A stretch of 13,836 nt of DNA from JANWHF01 sp036276235 (GCA_036276235.1 DATBDZ010000456.1:1-13836); one strand, 5' to 3'. Positions 1-8,122 are shown, counted from the first letter of the stretch. The notes: generated by a model from the letters alone, not told the origin. Made by a program: numbers and translations.

Positions 1-160
1 TCAGGGTTCAGGGTTCAGGGTTCAGGGTTCAGGAAGATTCAGGTTTCGGGTTCGGGTTGACGCGTCGAAAAATGGGCCACGAGGATCACCGACATGCGCT
101 CGCGGCGTTTTACTGAACCCTGGAACCCTGAACCCCGAACCCTGAACCCTCCCGAATCCC
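1..160. repeat. Heptamer tandem array with a facing inverted array
   Basis: Positions 1-28 are four perfect copies of TCAGGGT, decaying to variants (TTCGGG, TTCAGG) up to about 58. After about 55 bases of ordinary sequence, the complementary unit (CCCTGAA and variants) runs from 114 to about 151. The two blocks could pair as a long imperfect hairpin with a loop of about 55 bases. A run of eight T follows at 169-176, so on the + strand the structure could also end transcription of a gene to the left. The array begins at the window edge and may continue outside. Confidence 0.85.
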
Positions 161-187
161 CGACCACATTTTTTTTAAGATTCCCAC

Positions 188-216
188 TTGCAATCGCCGA
201 TCTTCCGCATTAACAT
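188..216 (+). promoter_or_regulatory. Candidate recA promoter
   Basis: TTGCAA (188-193) and TAACAT (211-216) each match four of six sigma-70-type consensus positions and are separated by exactly 17 bases. This would give a recA leader of about 160 bases. No LexA palindrome of the GAAC-N4-GTTC type or the E. coli type is visible between here and recA. The call rests on a pattern match only. Confidence 0.3.
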
Positions 217-370
217 TGGCCGAACAAACAAACACTGAACAGGGACGGTAGGTGGCTTCCGTCGAGTTCAGTTGCGGGGTTGCTTACAGTGAGCATCGTC
301 CGCACCCAAGCCACCGATCGCGGGTCATCCACCCGCATATATATAGGCCGGCTGAACAAGATACCCGGCC

Positions 371-376
371 AGGAGA
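371..376 (+). promoter_or_regulatory. Shine-Dalgarno that fixes the recA start
   Basis: AGGAGA lies 5 bases before the ATG at 382. The open frame extends upstream to 280, but those 34 codons do not look like RecA and have no ribosome-binding site, so 382 is the preferred start. Confidence 0.75.
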
Positions 377-381
377 ATCCC

Positions 382-1605
<1,224 letters not shown>

Positions 1606-1616
1606 TAAAGGCCGCC

Positions 1617-1648
1617 CCGGGATCACTGATCTCTTTCGACAATCCCGG
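1617..1648 (+). terminator. Possible stem-loop after recA
   Basis: CCGGGAT (1617-1623) and ATCCCGG (1642-1648) form a perfect 7-base-pair stem with an 18-base loop, starting 11 bases after the recA stop. No T-run follows, so it is a weak or factor-dependent terminator at best. Confidence 0.25.
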
Positions 1649-1901
1649 CAAATCAGCCCGCAAAATCTGGCGCTCGCCGACTGATCTTCGCAATTGTGGA
1701 GCGATCAATCAGGTCGGTAATCTCTGGAGCCTGTCACGGACCGTAAGGACGCGGCCCAACGCGTTTGGTGTGGAATCTGATCCTGACTGGATTGGATTCA
1801 AGCGGCCTTGCGGTTGTCATGGAGCCAGACGTTTCCGGCTCTTCGGGCAGCGGGTTGTATCGCGCGGGCTATGGCTGAGCGAAAAAGTTCGGGCCAGATT
1901 G

Positions 1902-1925
1902 GGGCACGGTTGGGGAACCGTGCCC
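1902..1925. repeat. Perfect 10-base-pair hairpin with GGGG loop
   Basis: GGGCACGGTT (1902-1911) and AACCGTGCCC (1916-1925) are exact reverse complements around a GGGG loop. It sits upstream of the protease gene, 72 bases before its preferred ATG. There is no T-run, so a classic terminator is unlikely. It resembles the sequence at 8165-8183 (GGTTGGGAAA then CCCCGTGCC), suggesting members of a dispersed palindromic repeat family. Confidence 0.7.
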
Positions 1926-1997
1926 TGAGTTATGTCATGTAGTCTGTCCCGAGCAGAATCGAGAAGCCACGGCCAGCGCGAATGCCGGGGATATCGA

Positions 1998-3455
1998 ATG
2001 GGCAGTCGTGCAAATCACGGCGTCAGCGGCGGAGCCGCGGCGCTGATCGGTTTTCTGTGCGTCATGTTCTGGGTCTCGGCGCCGCTCGCGACAGCGGGCG
2101 ATGCGCCGCCGCTTCGCCCGCCGCGGGAAATCTCCGATAACTTTAACGTCATCGATCTGGAGCAGCATTTCCAGGACGTCGCGCAGCATGTCGCGTCGTC
2201 AGTCGTTGCCATCTGCGGCACCGATGCCCGCATTGATGCCGACAACGCGCTCCGCAGCGATCACATCACCACCGAGCAAGTCCAGAAGCTTTTACAAACG
2301 GTTGACCGCACCGTCGGCACCGGATTCGTCGTCGATTCGGATGGCTACATCGCCACCAACGATCATGTAGTGACCGCCTGCGATCAGCTTTGGGTCACGA
2401 TGGATGATCACAAGATCTACCCGGCGATCGTCGTCGGCTCCGATCCGCGGTCTGACATAGCCGTGCTGAAAATACCGGCGACGAATCTCCCGGTGATTCA
2501 CTTCGCCAGCGCGGCGGCTCGTCGCGGGCAATGGTCGATCGCCCTGGGCAATCCATGGGGCTTGTCGGGCGGCGGAGAAATGAGCCTGAGCGTCGGCGTC
2601 ATCAGCGCGATCGATCGCTCGCTCCCGCGCCTTTCGAGCAAGGAAGATCGGCTTTACTACGACCTCATTCAGACGACGGCGCAGATCAATCCGGGTAACA
2701 GCGGCGGGCCTCTGTTTGATCTGGAAGGAAATGTGATCGGCATCAACACCGCCGTCATCCTGCCGCAAAAGGTGACCAACGGGATTGGCTTTGCGATTCC
2801 AATTACGCCGCACGTTTGCCGGGTGATTAACGATCTGAAAACCGGCCGGGAGATCTCGTACGGATTTCTGGGCGTGCGCGTCAGCTCGCCGACGCCCGCC
2901 GAGCGGCGCGACGCGGGAATCTCCGGCGAAGTTGGCGCGAAGATCGATTTTGTCGAACCCGCCTCGCCCGCCGAGCGCGCAAAGCTGCAAGCCGGCGACA
3001 TCCTCACGGCGTTCAACGGCCAGACGGTCCGTGATGGCGATCAATTCGTCCGCCTCGTCGGCGAAGCCTCCGCCGATCAATCCGTCAGCGCCTCGTTTCA
3101 GCGCGGGAGCAAGCCCGTCGCCATGACCCTGCAGCTCGGCCATCGCCCGATACCGACGACGCAGGTCACGACCCAAACCCAGCGCTTCCACTGGCGCGGC
3201 ATGGTCCTGGGCCCAGTGCCCAAAAACTGGAACATCGGCGCGACAACAAAGGTGGCCGAGGGATTAATCGTCCTGGCCATCGACGCCCAAAGCCCCGCCG
3301 CGAAAAGCGGCATCGTTCAAGGCGCGATCATCAAATCGATCGGGGGGAAAGCGGTCAGCGATATCTCCGCGCTTCAACTCCTGCTGAACAGCACACCGCC
3401 GGATGAGTGCGCGATTGAATGCGCAACGCCGACGGTTGCATCGGCGCGCGATTGA
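1998..3455 (+). CDS. Secreted HtrA/Deg-type serine protease with two PDZ domains
   Basis: This is a trypsin-fold endoprotease of the HtrA/DegP family (S1C), which degrades or guards misfolded proteins outside the cytoplasm. With the ATG at 1998 the product has 485 residues. The frame is open from an ATG at 1932, but that adds 22 non-signal residues. The 1998 start gives a clean signal peptide (hydrophobic core about 12-27, likely cleavage after ATA near 33). The catalytic triad is visible: His123 in ATNDHVV, Asp153 in RSDIAVLKI and Ser235 in GNSGGPL. PDZ1 spans about 287-380 (GFLGVRV; AGDILTAFNGQ) and PDZ2 about 418-478 (GLIVLAID; GAIIKSIGGKAV). The upstream GGGG is only a weak ribosome-binding site. 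It converges on the 3481-3801 gene with a 25-base gap. I give no symbol because degP, degQ and htrA cannot be told apart here. Confidence 0.93.
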   Translation: MGSRANHGVSGGAAALIGFLCVMFWVSAPLATAGDAPPLRPPREISDNFNVIDLEQHFQDVAQHVASSVVAICGTDARIDADNALRSDHITTEQVQKLLQTVDRTVGTGFVVDSDGYIATNDHVVTACDQLWVTMDDHKIYPAIVVGSDPRSDIAVLKIPATNLPVIHFASAAARRGQWSIALGNPWGLSGGGEMSLSVGVISAIDRSLPRLSSKEDRLYYDLIQTTAQINPGNSGGPLFDLEGNVIGINTAVILPQKVTNGIGFAIPITPHVCRVINDLKTGREISYGFLGVRVSSPTPAERRDAGISGEVGAKIDFVEPASPAERAKLQAGDILTAFNGQTVRDGDQFVRLVGEASADQSVSASFQRGSKPVAMTLQLGHRPIPTTQVTTQTQRFHWRGMVLGPVPKNWNIGATTKVAEGLIVLAIDAQSPAAKSGIVQGAIIKSIGGKAVSDISALQLLLNSTPPDECAIECATPTVASARD

Positions 3456-3480
3456 GTGCGCTCAGAAGCTCATCCCCCGT

Positions 3481-3801
3481 TCAACGGATCAAATCGCGAT
3501 TGTTGCGAAGAAAATCATCGACCTTATGGTTGAACGCGTCCGAGTTTTGAATCCCTGAACGTGCAAGATCAACCAACAACGGATCCAGCCGCGATTTCAG
3601 AGCATCGACCGTAGCAGTTGAAGCCGGTCCGCTGATTGATCGCGCCAATGATCTAAAAAGGGTGGCCAGAGCAAGGGGCGCAAGAGCAGTATCGACGCTC
3701 TTGTCCGTCGCATCCGATACGCACGCGACGGCCAATTCTTCCAGCGTCTTCTCGCAAAAATTACCCCGTAACAACTTGGCTGCTCGGGCGGTTCGGCTCA
3801 T
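3481..3801 (-). CDS. Small unknown protein overlapping the pyrE end
   Basis: A 106-residue product that I do not recognise. It has no signal peptide, membrane segment or cysteine motif and reads as a helical soluble protein (SKSRLDPLL-like leucine spacing, KVDDFLRNNRDLIR at the end). Its ATG lies inside the last 41 bases of pyrE in another frame, an arrangement typical of translational coupling. A GGAA sits a few bases before the ATG. It would be the last gene of the pyk-pyrE unit. The only in-frame ATG is the one chosen. Codon use looks similar to neighbouring genes. It is supported by length, position and the overlap, not by homology. Confidence 0.6.
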   Translation of the reverse strand: MSRTARAAKLLRGNFCEKTLEELAVACVSDATDKSVDTALAPLALATLFRSLARSISGPASTATVDALKSRLDPLLVDLARSGIQNSDAFNHKVDDFLRNNRDLIR

Positions 3802-4345
3802 CTAAGATTCCAATGTCTTTTAGCACGGCAAGAGGTTGATACGGAACGTTGTAACCCGCCAAAGCCTCAGCAGCGCCGGCATTGCGGTCCAAAACCGAGA
3901 TCGCCAGTATGACTTCGTGCCCGGCCTTGCGGGCGGCATCGATGGCAATCAGGATCGACTTGCCCGACGTAACCACGTCATCGACAATCACAACCTTCGA
4001 CGGCTGTTTTGGAACCGGCCCTTCAATTTGCTTCATCGTCCCGTGCGCCTTGACCTCCTTGCGGACAACGAATGTCGGCAACGGCCTGCCGGCCGCGAGG
4101 CTTTGAACAGCAAAAGCGCCGACAATCGGCGTGGCGCCCATATCCATTCCGCCAACGGCGTCTACCGGAAGGTCTTTGATTTCGTCCAAAATCGCCTGAG
4201 CGATGAGAGTGGCCCCTTCCGGGTCCATCGAGGTTAGCTTGCCATCGATGTAGTAGTCCGATGTCTTTCCGCTCGACAGGATAAAATGCCCCCGACGAAC
4301 AGATTTTTGCTCAAGCAATCGAGCTAATTCGGGGTGTCGTGCCAC
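3761..4345 (-). CDS. pyrE: Orotate phosphoribosyltransferase
   Basis: Transfers orotate onto PRPP to give orotidine 5'-phosphate, the fifth step of de novo pyrimidine synthesis, in the cytoplasm. The 194-residue product has the type I PRPP-binding motif VVIVDDVVTSGKS (118-130). It also has the mobile catalytic loop VRKEVKAHGT (about 94-103) followed by an EG pair, and the N-terminal substrate region SGKTSDYYIDGK (25-36). The open frame reaches 4552, overlapping the pyk end, but residues before VARHPELARLL do not look like the family. The GTG at 4345 has AAAGGAAG directly upstream, so I chose it. It gives the usual family length of about 190-215. It follows pyk on the same strand after 140 bases, and the next gene overlaps its 3' end. 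Confidence 0.93.
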   Translation of the reverse strand: MARHPELARLLEQKSVRRGHFILSSGKTSDYYIDGKLTSMDPEGATLIAQAILDEIKDLPVDAVGGMDMGATPIVGAFAVQSLAAGRPLPTFVVRKEVKAHGTMKQIEGPVPKQPSKVVIVDDVVTSGKSILIAIDAARKAGHEVILAISVLDRNAGAAEALAGYNVPYQPLAVLKDIGILDEPNRPSSQVVTG

Positions 4346-4348
4346 AAA

Positions 4349-4356
4349 CTTCCTTT
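4349..4356 (-). promoter_or_regulatory. Shine-Dalgarno supporting the GTG start of pyrE
   Basis: On the minus strand this reads AAAGGAAG, with the AGGA core 5 bases before the GTG at 4345. It argues against the longer frame that begins at 4552. Confidence 0.65.
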
Positions 4357-4485
4357 CGCAAATGTTGATTTTGGAAACGGTAAAGGAATTCCGGGCAAAC
4401 TCCAATAGGTGAAACCACAACCTACAGTTTATGCACCGTACATAACAGTTGGCGGTCGATTCCGCTGAACGCATGGTCAAGCGGG

Positions 4486-5985
4486 TCACGTCTTCATCAA
4501 CGCTTCCGCCCCCAGCGGAATCGTCGCGTCCGCGCTTCCTGCGGAGCGCCACCCATCGCCGATCGTGTGGAGGATGATCCCGTTCAATGTCCCGGGAGTT
4601 CCCAGAGCCGACGCGACGACGATCACGATGCGGCTGCCCGGCTCGGCCAGCTTCTTTTCCTGTACGAGCTTGTCGATTGCCCCCACCAATACCGACATAT
4701 CGCGCGGCACGGGCATCGCCGTTGGGACGACGCCGTATTGCAGCGCCATTCGCCGCAGGGCGCGCTGATCGCTTGAGAGCGCGAGGATCGGTAGATTCAA
4801 TCGCAGCTTGGCGAAGATGCGGGCGGTCGCGCCGGTCTGGCTCCAGATCACCACCAGCGGCGATTTGAGTTCCTGCACGATCGCCCAGACGCCGCGCGCT
4901 ACCGCGCCGGAGAGCGGCATCGTCTTCAGCTTCACCGCCGGCTCGCGCGGGTTCTCGGTTTGTCCGAGATACGTCTCGGTGTTCTCGGCGATGTGGTTCA
5001 TCACGTGCACCGTGCCCAGCGGAAACTTGCCGACCGACGTTTCGCCGCTAAGCATAACGGCGTCGGTGCCGTCGAAGATCGCATTAGCGACATCGCTGAC
5101 TTCCGCGCGCGTCGGCGAAGCCTGCTCGATCATGCTTTGCAGCATTTGTGTCGCGACGATGACAGGCTTGCCGGCCGCGCAGCAGCGGCGGATCAAATCC
5201 TTCTGCACGATCGGCACCTGCGCCAGATCGATCTCCACGCCCAGATCCCCGCGCGCCACCATCAACCCATCGGCGGCTTCGATGATCGCGTCGATCTGCT
5301 TGATCGCCTCCGCTTTCTCGATCTTGGCGATCAGCGGAATGTCGCTGCCGTTGTTGGCCAGATGCTCGCGCAGCAACTGCAAATCCTGCGGACTGCGCAC
5401 GAATGACAGCGCCAGATAATCCAGATCGTTGGCGATCGCCCAATGCGTCGATTCCCAATCGCGCTCGGTGATCGCCGGCACATTGATCGCAGTATTCGGG
5501 AGATTGATCCCCTTGGCGGTCTTGAGAATGCCGCCGACGGTGCAGGTGCAGTGCAGTTCGTCGGCAAGCTTTTTCGTGCAGACAAATCGCAGCGCGCCAT
5601 CTTCGATGAGAATGCGATCGCCGACGGCGATATCGTCCACCAGGTGCGGCAACGTCGTGCTTACCCGCCGATCGTGCCCCACGATCGCCGCGCGCTGTAT
5701 GATCAGCTCATCGCCAACATCGATCGCCATCCCACCGGTGCCGTTCTCATCGGCCACCTGCCCAAGCCGGATCTTCGGCCCGGACAAATCGCCCAGCACC
5801 GCGATCGGCTCCCCAAACTTCGCCGCCGCCTCGCGAATGCTGCGAAGTTGGATCGCATGCTCATCAAGCGTGCCGTGGGAAAAATTAAGTCGGCAGACAT
5901 CCACCCCCGCCTCAAACAGCCGCGTCAGCACATCAACGCTGCTCACCGCCGGCCCCATCGTCGCGACGATCTTGGTGCGAATCAT
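4486..5985 (-). CDS. pyk: Pyruvate kinase
   Basis: Catalyses the last step of glycolysis: phosphoenolpyruvate plus ADP to pyruvate plus ATP, needing Mg and usually K ions. The 499-residue product starts with the canonical RTKIVATMGP. It carries RLNFSHG (32-38) and LGDLSGPKIRLG (64-75), the active-site motif IAKIEKAEAI with Lys221 and metal-binding Glu223, and VARGDLGVE (243-251) with Asp247. The ATQMLQSM segment and SPTRAEVSDVANAIFDGTDA follow (about 279-309). The C-terminal regulatory domain is present (about 355-475). Length is normal for a bacterial enzyme of about 470-590. The ATG at 5985 has no Shine-Dalgarno, and a -10-like hexamer ends only 9 bases before it. It probably leads the pyk-pyrE-unknown unit. 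Confidence 0.97.
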   Translation of the reverse strand: MIRTKIVATMGPAVSSVDVLTRLFEAGVDVCRLNFSHGTLDEHAIQLRSIREAAAKFGEPIAVLGDLSGPKIRLGQVADENGTGGMAIDVGDELIIQRAAIVGHDRRVSTTLPHLVDDIAVGDRILIEDGALRFVCTKKLADELHCTCTVGGILKTAKGINLPNTAINVPAITERDWESTHWAIANDLDYLALSFVRSPQDLQLLREHLANNGSDIPLIAKIEKAEAIKQIDAIIEAADGLMVARGDLGVEIDLAQVPIVQKDLIRRCCAAGKPVIVATQMLQSMIEQASPTRAEVSDVANAIFDGTDAVMLSGETSVGKFPLGTVHVMNHIAENTETYLGQTENPREPAVKLKTMPLSGAVARGVWAIVQELKSPLVVIWSQTGATARIFAKLRLNLPILALSSDQRALRRMALQYGVVPTAMPVPRDMSVLVGAIDKLVQEKKLAEPGSRIVIVVASALGTPGTLNGIILHTIGDGWRSAGSADATIPLGAEALMKT

Positions 5986-5994
5986 GTTGAGCCG

Positions 5995-6022
5995 ATGATC
6001 GTCGAGAGGCGCGTGGTGTCAA
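5995..6022 (-). promoter_or_regulatory. Candidate pyk promoter, near-leaderless
   Basis: On the minus strand a perfect TTGACA (-35, 6017-6022) is followed after 16 bases by GATCAT (5995-6000, four of six matches to TATAAT). The ATG begins 9 bases further on, so transcription starting about 7 bases after the -10 would leave only about 3 untranslated bases. This fits the missing ribosome-binding site. Confidence 0.4.
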
Positions 6023-6055
6023 ACCCAAGTTAGCACGTCCCCGAGATGGGCCGCC

Positions 6056-6084
6056 TTGACCCCATGAAAATCACGGCGTACCTT
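6056..6084 (+). promoter_or_regulatory. Candidate promoter of the HicB-like gene
   Basis: TTGACC (6056-6061, five of six matches) and TACCTT (6079-6084, three of six) are 17 bases apart. Initiation 7 bases after the -10 would fall on the A of the ATG at 6091, giving a leaderless mRNA. It is divergent from the pyk promoter, with the -35 boxes 33 bases apart. Confidence 0.3.
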
Positions 6085-6090
6085 CAAATC

Positions 6091-6381
6091 ATGAGACAAG
6101 TCATGATCTACCCAGGGGAAAACGGTTATTGGGTGGCCGAATGCCCAAGCCTGCCGGGGTGTGTGTCGCAGGGAACATCCAGAGAGGAAGCGATCACCAA
6201 CATCAAGGAAGCCATCGAGGGATACATCGCAGTGCTGGAGGAGGACGGCGAACCGATTTCGGAGGCGCTCGAAGCTCAGTTGCTCAAATCGATGGAAGCG
6301 CCGGCGCGAGAGATCAGGCCCGTGGATTGGGATGCCAAACGACAGCGCCTGGCGGACCTGCATCGCGAAGGTCGGTTGTGA
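6091..6381 (+). CDS. HicB-family antitoxin-like protein
   Basis: The 96-residue product begins with the compact HicB-like fold (RNase-H-like antitoxin domain): MRQVMIYPGENGYWVAECP, then LPGCVSQG and EEAITNIKEAIEGY, to about residue 53. In HicAB modules such a protein binds and neutralises the toxin. The last 40 or so residues (SEALEAQLLKSM to LADLHREGRL) form a charged helical tail that may be the toxin-contacting part. In-frame ATGs also exist at 6046 and 6064, but family alignment from memory starts at MRQ, so 6091 is chosen. No ribosome-binding site precedes any of them. No HicA follows. Instead the TGA overlaps a GTG (GTGA) that opens a truncated ParE/RelE-type frame, suggesting a hybrid pair that lost its toxin. 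Confidence 0.85.
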   Translation: MRQVMIYPGENGYWVAECPSLPGCVSQGTSREEAITNIKEAIEGYIAVLEEDGEPISEALEAQLLKSMEAPAREIRPVDWDAKRQRLADLHREGRL

Positions 6382-6503
6382 GCTTGCCGGCGGCGTTCAT
6401 CCGTCCACGAGCAGACGACGAGATCGCACGTTACATTGCATGCGACAATCTTTCGACAGGCGTTCGATTTTACGACGCGAGCCAGGACGCGCTCATTGCG
6501 TAG
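6378..6503 (+). pseudogene. ParE/RelE-type toxin, 3'-truncated remnant
   Basis: From the GTG at 6378, which overlaps the antitoxin stop by four bases, the frame codes 41 residues. They match the usual N-terminus of ParE/RelE-superfamily toxins: SLPAAFIRPRADDEIARYI, then an N-x3-G-x-R-F-x-D-A pattern and a final ALIA before TAG. Complete members have about 90-105 residues with a beta sheet and C-terminal active-site residues, all missing here. The stop lies 7 bases from the end of the opposing SUKH gene, and the sequence beyond codes for that gene, so no displaced tail is present. It is probably inactive. If real and translated, it would be a coupled partner of the antitoxin. Recognition is from pattern memory, not a search. 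Confidence 0.65.
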
Positions 6504-6510
6504 CCCGTAG

Positions 6511-7965
6511 TCATTCCGATCGGCAGTGCGCTTCGATGAACTGAGTGATTGTCGGCCACTGCTCCGTGAAGCGGCTGACTTCGTGATTGAAGAATAGTAC
6601 CCGAGTGTCCAGGAATGGGCTCGGAAGATGCTCTGGGATTTCCAGAGCAAATGCGTCACCTTCAGGGGTCTGTCCCACGAACAAATACCGCGCGCCAGGA
6701 ACACGGGCAGCTTTCTGAAACCACTCGGAGTATAGGTTTTGCAGCTTGATCCAGCGCTGAGGGGGCGGAATCATGCCGCCAACGTAGCCCCACTCGCCGG
6801 CTGCCAGGATAATCGTTCGCCACATGTACGGGAGAGGCATGCCGATCTGCGCGAGCGCATCCTGCAACTGCGTTTCACTTATAAGCTTGTGCTCTCTGCG
6901 CGATTCAAGCAGGCGCACCACGTTTTCAAGGGCCACATCGGCGGTCCACTCAAACTCGAGTTTAGAAAGTGTTTCATCTGGCGAAGGGCCCGCGATCTCC
7001 CTTTGAAGTGCTCGCGCGACAGTCGGGATCGTGGTGACGTCAACCGGTGCTTCCAAAGCCGGGTCGAGTGCATTCGGATGCTCGATCACTATCACTGGCA
7101 CGAAGTCGTTCGGCGCGAGCAACTGGCGGCCACATAATAAGTCGCGCGCTCCAGCGCGCACGCACAAGTCGTATCGGCGATCGGAGCTTAAAAATGCCGC
7201 AAAATCCGTGATGGGAAGATGCTGTCGAGGGACGCGACGAGCGCCCTCGAAGTAAAGTTCGCTTGGCGCAAAAAGGTTGATGAGCCGCTTCAACTGATCG
7301 GTTAGTCCGGGAGCGTCCGGCCGCATCTGATTGTTGCCAAAACTACGAATACCGTGTGCCGATTCTGGCAGTCGCTCATCGTCGTCGGCATCCCGCAAAT
7401 AAGCCTCGCGATCAACCCACGGATGGTCGGCGCCGCGGCCCATTGCCGAAGTAGGGATCGGCTCGAACCACTCACGCCGTTGGCGAAAGCGGGACGTTCT
7501 GGGCTCGGCCACAAATCGCACGCCGGTCAAATGGAGCTCGCTAATATGCCGGACAAATTCATCGGACATGCGCATTGCCCACCCTTGTCCGACGCACTCG
7601 ACGCCATTCTCATTCCGGTCGATCGGATATTTCTCTCGGACCGGTTGAAGGGCGTACCAGTGGGGAGAAGCCAGATCCAGAATCTCATGCATCCTTCCCC
7701 TGACGACATGGCCGCGCCCGAGGCTCGCCTGTTGCTCAAGCCAATCGATGAGCTTTGCGGGCAACGAGTTGCTCAGATCCACTTCAACCCAAAGATCGCT
7801 GAGTGGCGGCAGTCCGAGGAACTCGCGGAACGCGGCTTGAAATTCTCCGTCGGCTTTAGGATCGTCGCTTGCTGATCGTTCTTCATCGTCGCCGGTGGGT
7901 CGTGGCCCGCTTGCGAGGAGCAGAGAAAGTCGCCAATGTGATTGGTTGATTGGGTCGGTGCTCAC
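6511..7965 (-). CDS. Large protein with C-terminal SUKH (SMI1/KNR4)-like domain
   Basis: The 484-residue cytoplasmic product has no signal peptide or membrane segment. The last 125 or so residues look like a SUKH domain: a leading helix (ETQLQDALAQIGMPLPYMWRTII), then a Gly-rich turn (GEWGYVGGMIPP), LFVGQTPEGDAFALEIPE, and VLFFNHEVSRFTEQWPTITQFIEAHC at the end. SUKH proteins commonly act as immunity proteins against polymorphic toxins, but also occur as general interaction domains. The first 350 residues are not recognised. They are rich in Arg, Trp and acidic residues, and a central stretch (DRRYDLCVRAGARDLLCG, then DFVPVIVIEHP) looks like a separate folded unit. The frame opens at an ATG at 7989, but GAGGGGA with 9-base spacing supports the GTG at 7965. 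No toxin gene is adjacent. Function is inferred from one domain only. Confidence 0.7.
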   Translation of the reverse strand: MSTDPINQSHWRLSLLLASGPRPTGDDEERSASDDPKADGEFQAAFREFLGLPPLSDLWVEVDLSNSLPAKLIDWLEQQASLGRGHVVRGRMHEILDLASPHWYALQPVREKYPIDRNENGVECVGQGWAMRMSDEFVRHISELHLTGVRFVAEPRTSRFRQRREWFEPIPTSAMGRGADHPWVDREAYLRDADDDERLPESAHGIRSFGNNQMRPDAPGLTDQLKRLINLFAPSELYFEGARRVPRQHLPITDFAAFLSSDRRYDLCVRAGARDLLCGRQLLAPNDFVPVIVIEHPNALDPALEAPVDVTTIPTVARALQREIAGPSPDETLSKLEFEWTADVALENVVRLLESRREHKLISETQLQDALAQIGMPLPYMWRTIILAAGEWGYVGGMIPPPQRWIKLQNLYSEWFQKAARVPGARYLFVGQTPEGDAFALEIPEHLPSPFLDTRVLFFNHEVSRFTEQWPTITQFIEAHCRSE

Positions 7966-7974
7966 CGGTGTATG

Positions 7975-7981
7975 TCCCCTC
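7975..7981 (-). promoter_or_regulatory. Shine-Dalgarno supporting the GTG start at 7965
   Basis: Reads GAGGGGA on the minus strand and ends 9 bases before the GTG. It lies inside the first codons of the longer ATG version, so the GTG is the likelier start. Confidence 0.55.
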
Positions 7982-8021
7982 GAAAACATTGTGACACGAT
8001 TTGCGGCTTATCCACCGATAA

Positions 8022-8101
8022 CTGTCATGCTGAAATATTCCGAAGCATCTGGCCCATTCGCGCAGGCGAGCCAGATGCTTCGGAGTACCTCAGCATGACG
8101 G
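8022..8101. repeat. Long imperfect palindrome (33-base arms)
   Basis: The arms 8022-8054 and 8069-8101 are reverse complements at 28 of 33 positions, with a 14-base loop. The arms run from GTCATGCTGA inward to TCCGAAGCATCTGG. All five differences are transitions, as expected for a structure conserved as RNA (G-U pairs) or for CpG-type decay. I recall GTCATGCTGA-type palindromes of this kind as dispersed repeats in environmental bacterial genomes. It lies between aspS and the SUKH gene. Confidence 0.85.
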
Positions 8102-8122
8102 TTGTGGGCGCGCTGCCTTTGG

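Larger units (their letters stand above)
1606..1931. other. Intergenic stretch after recA
   Basis: This is about 326 bases without a supported gene. It holds a 7-base-pair stem just after recA and a perfect 10-base-pair hairpin at its right end, listed separately. I see no tRNA or other RNA fold in the remainder. The short open frames on both strands lack recognisable protein character. Confidence 0.6.

Noticed and set aside
1..160. A true telomere or linear-replicon end
   Set aside because: Only four to five exact copies on the left, with degenerate copies in the facing array and ordinary sequence and genes next to them; more like a heptamer minisatellite.
180..381. A LexA (SOS) box upstream of recA
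   Set aside because: GAAC and GTTC half-sites occur (for example at 237-240 and 266-269), but not with the spacing of known LexA palindromes.
1606..1931. A tRNA or other RNA gene in the recA-protease spacer
   Set aside because: GGATTCAAGC at about 1794 looks a little like a T-loop, but no acceptor, D or anticodon arms can be built around it.
2292..3191. A 299-codon minus-strand frame opposite the HtrA-type protease
   Set aside because: It lies entirely antisense to conserved trypsin and PDZ motifs, is Arg-rich and has no recognisable motif.
4424..4449. Partial palindrome ACAGTTTATG / CATAACAGT between pyk and pyrE as an operator
   Set aside because: It needs a bulge and a mismatch over about 9 bases in AT-rich sequence. 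Chance is a fair explanation.
4808..5419. A 203-codon + strand frame opposite pyk
   Set aside because: Antisense to the catalytic core of pyruvate kinase; Ser/Arg-rich shadow.
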